This document shows, one piece after another, positions 7,281 through 14,379 of a stretch of 64,000 nt of DNA. A program made the position numbers and the translations under genes. The notes beneath the pieces were generated by a model. That model saw nothing but the letters and a program-made list of their open reading frames with translations. It was not told the origin of the DNA and ran no database searches. The stretch lies in the NCBI GenBank assembly GCA_027493055.1, contig JAPUDO010000118.1, forward strand, positions 1-64,000. The letters are read 5' to 3'. The stretch's first letter is position 1. Each line of letters begins with the position of its first letter. The stretch is from Niabella sp. Lineage in GTDB: Bacteria > Bacteroidota > Bacteroidia > Chitinophagales > Chitinophagaceae.

Positions 7281-8354
7281 ATGGCACATAATCTTAATTA
7301 TAACGAACGTACAGGCAAATACAGCTTCTTTAGCGTACAGCAGAAAGCATGGCACAATTTGGGACAGATAGTAGAGCAATATCCCACCAGTGCAGAAGCT
7401 ATCAAATACGCAGGGCTTGATTTCGAGGTTATCAAATCTCCTTTATATACTCGTGGCACAGGCATAAGCATAAGCAATGACGGTGAAATAAAAGAAGGTG
7501 GCAACATCTTACTGCCCGACAATTTCGCAACTATGCGTACCGATACCAATACGGTTTTTGGCGTAGTAGGAAAAGATTACCAAATAGTACAGAATGCAGA
7601 TGCCTTTGCCTTTTTCGATGCTATCGTAGGTGGTGGTGATGGTATCCTGTATGAAACAGCAGGTGCATTAGGAAACGGAGAACGCATATTTATTACGGCT
7701 AAACTCCCTGACTATATCCGAGTAGGTAACGGTGATGATGTTACCGAAAAATACATCTTCCTGACCACCTCACACGATGGTACAGGAAGTATTACCGCAG
7801 CATTTACGCCTGTACGTATCGTTTGCCAAAACACTCTCAATGCAGCATTGGGGAATATGTCCAACGTGGTACGCATTCGCCACACATCAGGTGCAAAACA
7901 ACGTTTGGAAAATGCTCATAAAGTAATGGGACTGGCTAATCAGCTAAGTGTACAACTGGAGGGCATATTCAATCAATGGACAAAGGTGCGTATCTGTGAT
8001 GAAGAGGTAAAGAAACTTATCCAACTGGCACTTTGCCCCAACAAGGAAACATTGGACGCACTCAAAAAAGGTGCAGAGGATGAACTGTCAACCGTTTTTA
8101 AAAATACGGTGGAAGATGCCTTTGCTTACGCAATGATGGCAGATACACAACAGTTGAATACTACCAAAGGAACAGTGTTCGGGGCATACAATGCGGTAAC
8201 AGGTTACTATCAGAATGTACGCAATTACAAGGATGATGAAAGCAAACTCCAATCTATTGTAATGGGAGGCACAGCACAGGCTAAAGCACAACGAGCATTT
8301 GAGTTGTGCAGCCAGTTTGCAAAGGATGGTGCAGATGTGCTTGCATTGAACTAA
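7281..8354 (+). CDS. DUF932 / phage-plasmid-like protein
   Basis: A 357-residue protein with the DUF932 pattern: an N-terminal AWHNLGQIVEQYPTSAEAI segment, then FGVVGKDYQIVQNADAFAFFD and ALGNGERIFITAKLP. DUF932 proteins are common on plasmids, phages and integrative elements and are regularly found beside PRTRC genes; their biochemical role is unknown. It starts 39 bp after ssb on the same strand, which suggests co-transcription. Confidence 0.85.
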   Translation: MAHNLNYNERTGKYSFFSVQQKAWHNLGQIVEQYPTSAEAIKYAGLDFEVIKSPLYTRGTGISISNDGEIKEGGNILLPDNFATMRTDTNTVFGVVGKDYQIVQNADAFAFFDAIVGGGDGILYETAGALGNGERIFITAKLPDYIRVGNGDDVTEKYIFLTTSHDGTGSITAAFTPVRIVCQNTLNAALGNMSNVVRIRHTSGAKQRLENAHKVMGLANQLSVQLEGIFNQWTKVRICDEEVKKLIQLALCPNKETLDALKKGAEDELSTVFKNTVEDAFAYAMMADTQQLNTTKGTVFGAYNAVTGYYQNVRNYKDDESKLQSIVMGGTAQAKAQRAFELCSQFAKDGADVLALN

Positions 8355-8409
8355 AGTAACAGGACAGGCAGCAATGCCTGTCCTTATTATCCACTTACAA
8401 ATCAAGTAT

Positions 8410-8787
8410 ATGAAACCGTTAGATAATTTGATAAACGTAGAGAAAGCAAAGTTGTTGCACGAATTATTCCCGCAGGAAATTCCTGCCTTATTGGAGTACA
8501 CTAACAATATGTGTCTTACCATACAGGAGGACGAACAATTAATACGCAACCAGTGGGAAAACGGGTTGCTAACAGTAGAAGCCTGGCTATCCTTTGTTGA
8601 GGAAGTCAGGAACAAGATAAATAAGTATGGGAAACGTCTGCATACGCACAGCCGCTTATTTGCAGACCAGCTTTTTGATGGCTATGTCGCATTGTATATG
8701 GTGCATTGTATGACCTTATATACTACTGTAAGGAAGCATAGCAATCCCAAGTTTACATTAGCCATAGACCTATTATTTAACTCATAA
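8410..8787 (+). CDS. Hypothetical protein of the PRTRC-type element
   Basis: A 125-residue soluble protein of unknown function, starting MKPLDNLINVEKAKLLHELFP. An in-frame ATG at 8374 would lengthen it by 12 residues, but the ATG at 8410 gives a more typical beginning. The segment IPALLEYTNNMCLTIQEDEQL is acidic and helix-forming. No catalytic motif is visible. It lies 55 bp after the DUF932 gene and 11 bp before the next small gene, in the same transcription unit. Confidence 0.7.
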   Translation: MKPLDNLINVEKAKLLHELFPQEIPALLEYTNNMCLTIQEDEQLIRNQWENGLLTVEAWLSFVEEVRNKINKYGKRLHTHSRLFADQLFDGYVALYMVHCMTLYTTVRKHSNPKFTLAIDLLFNS

Positions 8788-8798
8788 AATACAAGGGT

Positions 8799-9032
8799 AT
8801 GGAAGCGTTGATAAAACTATTACAGGCAATGTCTTACCCGACTATGGTTTTTGTTGGTTTGGCAATCAGGCTCTTTGTCGGTATGCGACAATTCAACCGC
8901 AGGGGCTTAGGGGGATTACAGCATTTCAATAACTATTTCGTGGGTTTAATCACACTTGCGATAGAATGGGTGCTGAAGTGGGCAGCATTAGCCCTTTTGA
9001 TTTGGGGACTGTGGGGATGGCTGTTTAGGTAA
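8799..9032 (+). CDS. Small membrane protein, unknown function
   Basis: A 77-residue protein with two hydrophobic segments, YPTMVFVGLAIRLFVG and a C-terminal tryptophan-rich stretch LKWAALALLIWGLWGW. A basic loop (RQFNRRG) lies between them. It sits between the 125-residue hypothetical gene and PRTRC protein E in the same operon. Such small proteins have been mislabelled as transporter permeases in some annotations; nothing here supports a transport role. Confidence 0.65.
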   Translation: MEALIKLLQAMSYPTMVFVGLAIRLFVGMRQFNRRGLGGLQHFNNYFVGLITLAIEWVLKWAALALLIWGLWGWLFR

Positions 9033-9093
9033 CGCAGCAAATAAAACTATACAGGACTGTACAGAAATTCTTTTAACAAAAAAACATTTGACA

Positions 9094-9687
9094 ATGGAAA
9101 CTACAAATTTTTTCAGCAGCATAGCTGCATTGAACATAACAGGCGACCTGCAAGTAACGATACGGAAAGGAGCAGAAAGTAACTGGATAGTATCGGTTAT
9201 GCTCAACAATGAGCAGTGCGGGGACGATGCAAGGAAACTGATACCGCCCCTCAATCTAAGAGGAAGTGCCGAAGAACTGGACAACGGTTTCTTTGAACGA
9301 ATAACAACACCCATACAGACCGCTTCAGGTTTAATGGTGGACATGGAAGGCTTTATGAAACAGTTGGAAGAAGTGAAAAAGCAATCTGCTGTGGAAAAGG
9401 AAAAGACAGACAGGGAGCGAAAAGAAAAAGAAGCTAAAGAGAAGAAATACAGGGAGGCGATGCAAAAAGTAGATGAACTGGAAAAAGAAGGAAAGCACAG
9501 GGACGCATGGATGAAAGTGCCAGACCCATCAGAATATCCCGAACAGGCAGAAGCCATACGCAAACGAAAATCATCCTTATCCTCAAAGTTTGCCCCTGAC
9601 TTGTTTGGTGCAACTGCAACACCCTTAACTGTTGAACAGCCACAAAGCGATGAAGCGAATGTTGAGGAAGAAGAAACAAATCAATAA
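9094..9687 (+). CDS. PRTRC system protein E
   Basis: A 197-residue protein matching the pattern of PRTRC protein E. The N-terminal domain (NFFSSIAALNITGDLQVTIR, then IPPLNLRGSAEELDNGFF) is followed by a long charged coiled coil (roughly residues 85-145, very rich in E and K) and a C-terminal tail with AWMKVPDPSEYPEQ and SSLSSKFAPDLF. The molecular role of protein E is unknown. An in-frame TTG at 9088 is possible, but the ATG at 9094 is chosen. It precedes the Ub-like gene by 18 bp, in the cassette order E, C, unnamed, B, ThiF. Confidence 0.85.
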   Translation: METTNFFSSIAALNITGDLQVTIRKGAESNWIVSVMLNNEQCGDDARKLIPPLNLRGSAEELDNGFFERITTPIQTASGLMVDMEGFMKQLEEVKKQSAVEKEKTDRERKEKEAKEKKYREAMQKVDELEKEGKHRDAWMKVPDPSEYPEQAEAIRKRKSSLSSKFAPDLFGATATPLTVEQPQSDEANVEEEETNQ

Positions 9688-9705
9688 CCTGTAAAACGAA
9701 AAGTC

Positions 9706-9924
9706 ATGTTAATAGCAAAGCATTTAGACAGGATTTTCCTGCTCAAAGAAAATGGAACGGATATAAGGCTTACAGACCCTGAACCTTCATGGAGCGTGGA
9801 AGCGGTGATGAACTTCTATGCAAATACCTATCCTATACTCACCACTGCCAAAATATCCGCACCACGAATTGAAGATGATACGGTTCAGTATCGTTTTGAA
9901 AGTGTCATGGGAACAAAAGGTTAA
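9706..9924 (+). CDS. PRTRC system protein C, prokaryotic ubiquitin-like protein
   Basis: A 72-residue protein of the PRTRC protein C / Prok_Ub family (beta-grasp fold). Features are the start MLIAKHLDRIFLLKENG, the middle VEAVMNFYANTYPILTTA, and the strand DDTVQYRFES. The chain ends MGTKG, so it has a terminal glycine as expected for a protein that could be activated at its C-terminus by an E1-like enzyme. E1- and E2-like partners are encoded downstream in the same operon. Family knowledge supports the fold; conjugation by this cassette is inference. Confidence 0.82.
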   Translation: MLIAKHLDRIFLLKENGTDIRLTDPEPSWSVEAVMNFYANTYPILTTAKISAPRIEDDTVQYRFESVMGTKG

Positions 9925-9941
9925 TCTTAAAATTTAAAGCA

Positions 9942-11096
9942 ATGGAATATGCAACACAATATTATATCGGGCATCATCCAAATGCCCCAAAAGCAAAGGC
10001 AAAGAAAACTCTACAAGCAGTTGGGCGAGTTCACAGCATGGGTACAAAGGACAAAAGATGCACACGAAATAAGCAAGGACAAACGGAAGTCAGTACCACA
10101 ACAGATGTTGCCAATGGTTTTTTAAGAACCACCTTCCTGCCTAAACTGGAGGCGATGAAAACGGTACAACCTGCTACGGAAGTGGAGAAAATAGAAACTG
10201 ATTTTTATTGTTCCCTGTGTGCAGTTGCCAGGCATTACAACGGCTTCGAGCCTATGGATACAAGGACGTTTGGCTATCCCTACAATATCGCCCTTTCGGT
10301 ATGGGAAGTGGAGAACCATTTAAAACAGAACATTAAAAACTGGTATTGTTTGCGTTTGGTACAGGACAATAAGGGAAAGACCTTTTTTATAAGCGAGGAA
10401 CAATATAATACTGGAACAACCTTGTTTTATATTCCCGTTATACCGTTATATAAAATGCTCAAAGACCCGAAGACAAAAAGAGCAGCCCGATTATTATTAT
10501 CCGTATTTGCTTACCTGTATCATGTAGCGGATATACCTTATTATAGGCAGGAAGATGCTTACCTCTATTGGCAATACGAAATGATTGCAGATTGGATAGA
10601 ACAGGACGATGAAGCAGAATTGGACAGCCGTAAAGAAGAATTAAACGTTGCTCAATGGTGCGGTGAAAAGATGGAACAAAAAATGTTCAACCGAAAAAAT
10701 CTTGATGTGTTTGCAGAACGGATAAAGGCATTCAAGCCTAAGAACGACTTTGAACGTGAATGCCTGCGTGTAGCGAAAGAAATGTTTGTGCTTTATACTG
10801 ACTATCCTACAACAACGGTTTTTCAACACGCAAAATATGTACAGGATGATGAAGAACAGGAAGACGAAATAATTGCAATGAGAAAGTATATATCCTTTAT
10901 AGCAGATGCAAAGGGATGGCTTTATGAAACGGTTGCAGAAAGTGTAAACAATGAGTTCAATGAATGTGGTGAAACAGAAGAACCCACTTTATTAAAAAAG
11001 TTTAACGGTACGGCAATTACCGATTGCAGCCTTGAATTTGAAAACAGGTTATTCCCATTGATAGGCGATTTATGTTACCTGCTGAATAACGATTAA
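9942..11096 (+). CDS. PRTRC-cassette protein, unnamed, probably frameshifted near its 5' end
   Basis: This long frame gives 384 residues and lies between protein C and protein B, as expected for an unnamed cassette member or PRTRC protein F. From about residue 60 on it reads like a normal protein: IETDFYCSLCAVARHYNGFE, YPYNIALSVWEVENHLKQN, TTLFYIPVIPLYKML. The first 55 residues look unnatural. Over the same bases another frame (9949-10125) gives a protein-like helical sequence that stops right after a T6 run. One extra T there would join that start to this frame. The true protein is therefore probably the other-frame N-terminus plus this body; failing that, translation may begin at the ATG at 10155. 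Confidence 0.65.
   Translation: MEYATQYYIGHHPNAPKAKAKKTLQAVGRVHSMGTKDKRCTRNKQGQTEVSTTTDVANGFLRTTFLPKLEAMKTVQPATEVEKIETDFYCSLCAVARHYNGFEPMDTRTFGYPYNIALSVWEVENHLKQNIKNWYCLRLVQDNKGKTFFISEEQYNTGTTLFYIPVIPLYKMLKDPKTKRAARLLLSVFAYLYHVADIPYYRQEDAYLYWQYEMIADWIEQDDEAELDSRKEELNVAQWCGEKMEQKMFNRKNLDVFAERIKAFKPKNDFERECLRVAKEMFVLYTDYPTTTVFQHAKYVQDDEEQEDEIIAMRKYISFIADAKGWLYETVAESVNNEFNECGETEEPTLLKKFNGTAITDCSLEFENRLFPLIGDLCYLLNND
9949..10125 (+). CDS. Likely displaced N-terminus of the preceding cassette gene (58 residues)
   Basis: In the +1 frame relative to the long gene, an ATG at 9949 opens 58 codons ending in TAA at 10123-10125. The product contains RKLYKQLGEFTAWVQRTKDA and ends PQQMLPMVF, a believable amphipathic helical region. 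The stop follows GGTTTTTTAA (T6 at 10117-10122 region). A one-base slip at this run would carry translation into the long frame as MVF-LRTTFLPKL. Options are a real frameshift mutation, a sequencing error, a programmed -1 slip, or an independent short gene; I favour the first two. Confidence 0.5.
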   Translation: MQHNIISGIIQMPQKQRQRKLYKQLGEFTAWVQRTKDAHEISKDKRKSVPQQMLPMVF

Positions 11097-11106
11097 ACGA
11101 ATTATT

Positions 11107-11823
11107 ATGAAAGATGTACTGGAAAATATCGGAACGCTTTACCATCCTAAAACGGCTTTGGTTTTTTATGAAGCGAAGGGAACGGATAAAGAAGTGTATG
11201 TGGAATATTTTGATATGGATAAGAACGGCAGTCCTATTAATGCCCATCCCTTGACCATCAAGGAAGCACAGCGTTTGTCTAAGGCGTTGGATACAACAAG
11301 AGAAGGCAGTAAGGCTTTTCTGAAACCCAAAGGCATCATCGCATCAAATGTCCTTTACACAGACCCTTCGGAAAACGGTTTTGTGATGTGGTTTACAAAG
11401 GCGACCTGTAAAAATCTCTTTTTCGTTGAAGGTTTAGGCATTTCAAACGGTAATGCGAGTGTACCCGCATTACTTTGGATAGCCAATAAAGACAAGCTGC
11501 ATATCTATTCCTTGAAAAGCGACAGGAAACCAACTGAAAACACACCGCTTTATCATGCTCCTTTTTTCAATGTCTATGCAGACGGAAGCGTATGTATGGG
11601 TACGGTGGATGTTAATATCAGGAAGTCAGCATCGTTGGAGGAATTTACAACCGCATGGGAAGCCTATTTCTTTAACAGCTATTTCAGCCACCTGATGCAA
11701 AATCATAACCCCATACACGGTAACTGTGTGAGCCTATGGAAGAAACTGCGGAAGACGGGAGAGCCATTTCCAAAAGAGGTATTGAAAAAGACAGACAGAA
11801 CAATAAAAAATATACTACGATGA
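11107..11823 (+). CDS. PRTRC system protein B, E2-like (Prok-E2 family D)
   Basis: A 238-residue protein of the PRTRC protein B family, related by profile studies to ubiquitin-conjugating E2 enzymes. The conserved cysteine region is seen as YADGSVCMG, with C163 the candidate thioester residue. Other family-like segments are LTIKEAQRLSKAL and PLYHAPFFNVYA. The gene's stop overlaps the ThiF start as ATGA, so the E2-like and E1-like proteins are translationally coupled. Conjugation activity has not been shown for the family as far as I know; the role is inferred from fold and gene order. Confidence 0.85.
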   Translation: MKDVLENIGTLYHPKTALVFYEAKGTDKEVYVEYFDMDKNGSPINAHPLTIKEAQRLSKALDTTREGSKAFLKPKGIIASNVLYTDPSENGFVMWFTKATCKNLFFVEGLGISNGNASVPALLWIANKDKLHIYSLKSDRKPTENTPLYHAPFFNVYADGSVCMGTVDVNIRKSASLEEFTTAWEAYFFNSYFSHLMQNHNPIHGNCVSLWKKLRKTGEPFPKEVLKKTDRTIKNILR

Positions 11824-12626
11824 AAACGGATAAAATAAAAGTACACTTTACAGACAATGACCTGATTGCTCCCACCAATCCCATCGAGGTAAATCTGATA
11901 GGGGCTGGAGGTACGGGTTCAAAGGTGCTTACCGCATTGTTGGAAATGAATTACAGCCTGAATGAATTGGGACATGCAGGGTTAGCGGTCAGGCTTTGGG
12001 ATGATGATATTGTAACTGATGCCAATTTAGGCAGACAACGGTTTGCTGAATGTGAGGTAGGGTTATATAAGTCCGTTGCCCTGATAAACCGTTCCAACAG
12101 ATGGGCTGGAACAAATTGGAAAGCAGAAACCACGAAGTTTGAGAGGGATGGCTTGGACAGGATGCCGGATCATGCACAGGCAAGTATTTACATTTCCTGC
12201 GTTGATAGCGTAAAGGCACGATTTGAAATAGCTGAGATACTTAAAGGACTGAATAGTTACAGGGCATACCGCAACCAAGCCAAATATTGGATGGATTTCG
12301 GTAATAGCCAGTCCACAGGGCAGGTGCTACTATCCACTATTGGAAGTATTAGGCAACCGCAGTCTGAAAAATATGAGGCGGTTGCAAACCTGCCATTCGT
12401 TACGGATGAGTATGGGGAACTGCTGAAACAATCCGAAGAAAACGATAATACACCAAGTTGCTCACTTGCAGAAGCTCTGGACAAGCAAGACCTGTATATC
12501 AATCCCTCCCTTGCACAAATGGGTTGCTCCCTGCTATGGAGCCTTTTCCGTAACGGAATGACCGAAAATAAGGGCTTCTTTCATAACCTTGCCAACTTTA
12601 CTACCCAACCGATAAAGGTCGCCTAA
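11820..12626 (+). CDS. PRTRC system ThiF-family (E1-like) protein
   Basis: A 268-residue E1-like adenylating enzyme that would activate the C-terminus of the Ub-like protein C. The nucleotide-binding loop is VNLIGAGGTGSKVLTALLE. Downstream, RLWDDDIVTDANLGRQRF is the family's acidic/arginine region, and NTPSCSLAEAL holds C214 in the place of the E1 catalytic cysteine. The ATG at 11820 overlaps the stop of protein B by 4 bases; an upstream in-frame start at 11736 lies inside protein B and is rejected. It is the last gene of the run that begins with ssb. Confidence 0.87.
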   Translation: MKTDKIKVHFTDNDLIAPTNPIEVNLIGAGGTGSKVLTALLEMNYSLNELGHAGLAVRLWDDDIVTDANLGRQRFAECEVGLYKSVALINRSNRWAGTNWKAETTKFERDGLDRMPDHAQASIYISCVDSVKARFEIAEILKGLNSYRAYRNQAKYWMDFGNSQSTGQVLLSTIGSIRQPQSEKYEAVANLPFVTDEYGELLKQSEENDNTPSCSLAEALDKQDLYINPSLAQMGCSLLWSLFRNGMTENKGFFHNLANFTTQPIKVA

Positions 12627-12673
12627 AGCCCCTCCCAGGCGGCGCATCGGCATTCCTTTCCCCGTAGGCGGAA

Positions 12674-12696
12674 CACCGCTACGCGGAGAAGCGGTG
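12674..12696. other. GC-rich stem-loop after the PRTRC operon
   Basis: CACCGCT (12674-12680) pairs exactly with AGCGGTG (12690-12696) around a 9-base loop. It lies 48 bp after the ThiF stop in a short GC-rich patch. There is no T-tract, so it is not a classical intrinsic terminator, but it could stop or protect the PRTRC transcript. The remaining 160 bp up to the next gene show nothing else convincing. Confidence 0.4.
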
Positions 12697-12862
12697 CAGC
12701 CACTTATGCAAAACCGTCCTCACTACCTTTTAGTCCGTTCATCCGTTTCCGCATAACAGACTGCGGCATTATTAATTATCTATATTACTGGAGATGGTCT
12801 TCCTTATTTGAGGCTGCAATTATGAATTTGTAAATTCTTCAGTTCTTGCTTTCTATGAGCAT

Positions 12863-13264
12863 CTAAGATTCTTCTTCATCTGATTTTGTAGCCCATTCCA
12901 GATGTTTTATTATACCTTTTTGTAGGCTCAAAAGGAAAGGTATTCCTTCGCTTCTCACTATGCTATTGGGATTGCAAATCTCCAGAAGAGTGCTTAAAGA
13001 ATTAGCAAACCAGGCATAATTTCCTCTAAGTGGGGGGATTGCCTGCACATTCAAATACCTGATAGCCCCAATAAGTATCTCATCACCATCCGGCAAACCC
13101 TCCACTTGATAATAATTTTGATTTGCGATTTCAATAAACTTATTGGTCATTTCATTTAATTCAGAAATATCTTCTGGAAGCCTTTCAATAGGAGCCGAAT
13201 CCTTATCCCACATCAAGTCTTCCGCTAACATAAAGCAAACCTCAAGTAATTTGTTCTCGTCCAT
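12863..13264 (-). CDS. Unknown protein paired with a HEPN protein
   Basis: A 133-residue acidic protein, not recognised. It starts MDENKLLEVCFMLAEDLMW and ends in a charged tail KSDEEES. The centre (IRYLNVQAIPPLRGNYAWFANSL) and the late segment GIPFLLSLQKGIIKHLEW suggest an all-helical soluble protein. It lies 60 bp downstream of the HEPN gene on the same strand, so the two are probably co-expressed. The pairing and place in a defence island suggest an immunity factor or partner for the HEPN protein, but no motif proves it. Confidence 0.65.
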   Translation of the reverse strand: MDENKLLEVCFMLAEDLMWDKDSAPIERLPEDISELNEMTNKFIEIANQNYYQVEGLPDGDEILIGAIRYLNVQAIPPLRGNYAWFANSLSTLLEICNPNSIVRSEGIPFLLSLQKGIIKHLEWATKSDEEES

Positions 13265-13324
13265 GTTATACTTTTAAATCATTACGATTGTTAGAGATTA
13301 TATTTATGCGTCTGGGAGCTTTAT

Positions 13325-13873
13325 CTAAGCATTTACTCTGGCATACACCAGCGGTACTATTCCTCGTAATAATTGAATTGCCGGTGACAAAAGCATTTCC
13401 TGATATTGATGCAGTCCCTTTTCTCCGTGAACAATGTTACATCGGATTGAATAAAGCGTTTTCATTAAAGCGAGGATTTTTGTCGCAGGCGCTGCTGATT
13501 GCAATCCATTGATAAGTTGTTGGTCGCGGTTGGGCTGTGGTGTTCCTCTATTCAGGTCAATATTGAAATGAGGCATCGCCTGACATAATGCCTGGATTTG
13601 GTTGTCAAGTCCTTGCTGTGTTAAATAATGGGCAATAGCAGCAGCTCCAAGAAAATCAATTGTAAAAGTAGTAGCTGCCGCTCTGTCACCAACTTGTTCT
13701 CTCGCATTACCAGTTTCCTGAGCTTTTTTTATCGGAACGATATTGTACAGGAAGTTATAGTTGATAAATAAGGTTACGTATTTATCAATAAGGCTGGCAA
13801 CATCCCCATCTACTATATTATCAGCTTTCTGAAGCCACCTGTTATAAAAATCCTGTTGATCTGGTGATAACAT
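13325..13873 (-). CDS. HEPN-domain protein (putative RNase or toxin) of a defence island
   Basis: A 182-residue helical protein with a clear HEPN-type Rx4H motif: IRCNIVHGEKG, R144 and H149. In HEPN ribonucleases this arginine and histidine form the active site. No other domain is seen. Upstream helices (FTIDFLGAAAIAHYLTQQGL) could make the dimer core. The gene is divergent from the XRE regulator heading the Qat-Wadjet genes, with 115 bp between their starts, and is followed by an unknown small gene. A stand-alone HEPN toxin with a partner antitoxin or a nucleic-acid-sensing defence protein are the main options. Confidence 0.72.
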   Translation of the reverse strand: MLSPDQQDFYNRWLQKADNIVDGDVASLIDKYVTLFINYNFLYNIVPIKKAQETGNAREQVGDRAAATTFTIDFLGAAAIAHYLTQQGLDNQIQALCQAMPHFNIDLNRGTPQPNRDQQLINGLQSAAPATKILALMKTLYSIRCNIVHGEKGLHQYQEMLLSPAIQLLRGIVPLVYARVNA

Positions 13874-13951
13874 ATTATACGGAGTTTAGCTTCTATTTAT
13901 TCAAATCTACATTATGTACGGGGTTAATTAAAAATTTGGATAACATTTCAT

Positions 13952-13959
13952 TACATTTG
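13952..13959 (+). promoter_or_regulatory. -7 promoter box of the XRE-qat-jet genes
   Basis: TACATTTG matches the Bacteroidota -7 consensus TAnnTTTG exactly. It ends 29 bp before the GTG start of the XRE gene, giving a short leader. No TTG at the usual -33 distance was found; the nearest lies only 13 bases upstream. Direct TGTCA repeats directly downstream (about 13958-13974) could be regulator sites. Confidence 0.45.
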
Positions 13960-13988
13960 TCACAATCTGTCAAGTCAAAAAATGTAAA

Positions 13989-14276
13989 GTGAGAGAATTT
14001 GGAACAACTATTCGTGCATTGAGAGAAAAGAAGGGCCTATTATTAAGACAAGTAGCGGCGGAACTGGATATTGATACAGCTTTATTAAGTAAGGTAGAAC
14101 GTGGAGAACGGTCTATTAAGAAGGAGCAAGTGATGCGTATAGCAGTGATAATCGGAGCAGAAACAAAGGATTTGCTTGTTTTGTGGTTATCGGCAAAAAT
14201 AAATGATGTATTAGAAAATGAAGATTACGCTGAGGAAGCATTATTGGTGACTTTAAAAAAAATAAAAAAGAGATAG
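13989..14276 (+). CDS. XRE-family regulator heading the Qat-Wadjet operon
   Basis: A 95-residue helix-turn-helix protein: FGTTIRALREKKGLLLRQVA, then AELDIDTALLSKVERGERS as recognition helix region. The start is a GTG. It lies 103 bp upstream of qatA on the same strand with no gene between. Such small XRE proteins (similar to controller proteins of restriction-modification systems) often tune expression of defence operons. Whether it represses or activates the eight genes downstream is unknown. Confidence 0.8.
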   Translation: MREFGTTIRALREKKGLLLRQVAAELDIDTALLSKVERGERSIKKEQVMRIAVIIGAETKDLLVLWLSAKINDVLENEDYAEEALLVTLKKIKKR

Positions 14277-14379
14277 GAAAAGCTGTTAATTCTTCCAGAT
14301 ACATAACAGATTCAGAATTAATCATGATATCATCTGTGGATGTTGGTAGAGAAATTAATGGAATTATAATAATAATACT

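Noticed and set aside
11736..11819. Upstream in-frame extension of the ThiF-family gene
   Set aside because: It lies inside the gene for PRTRC protein B in another frame; the ATGA overlap at 11820 gives the expected family start.
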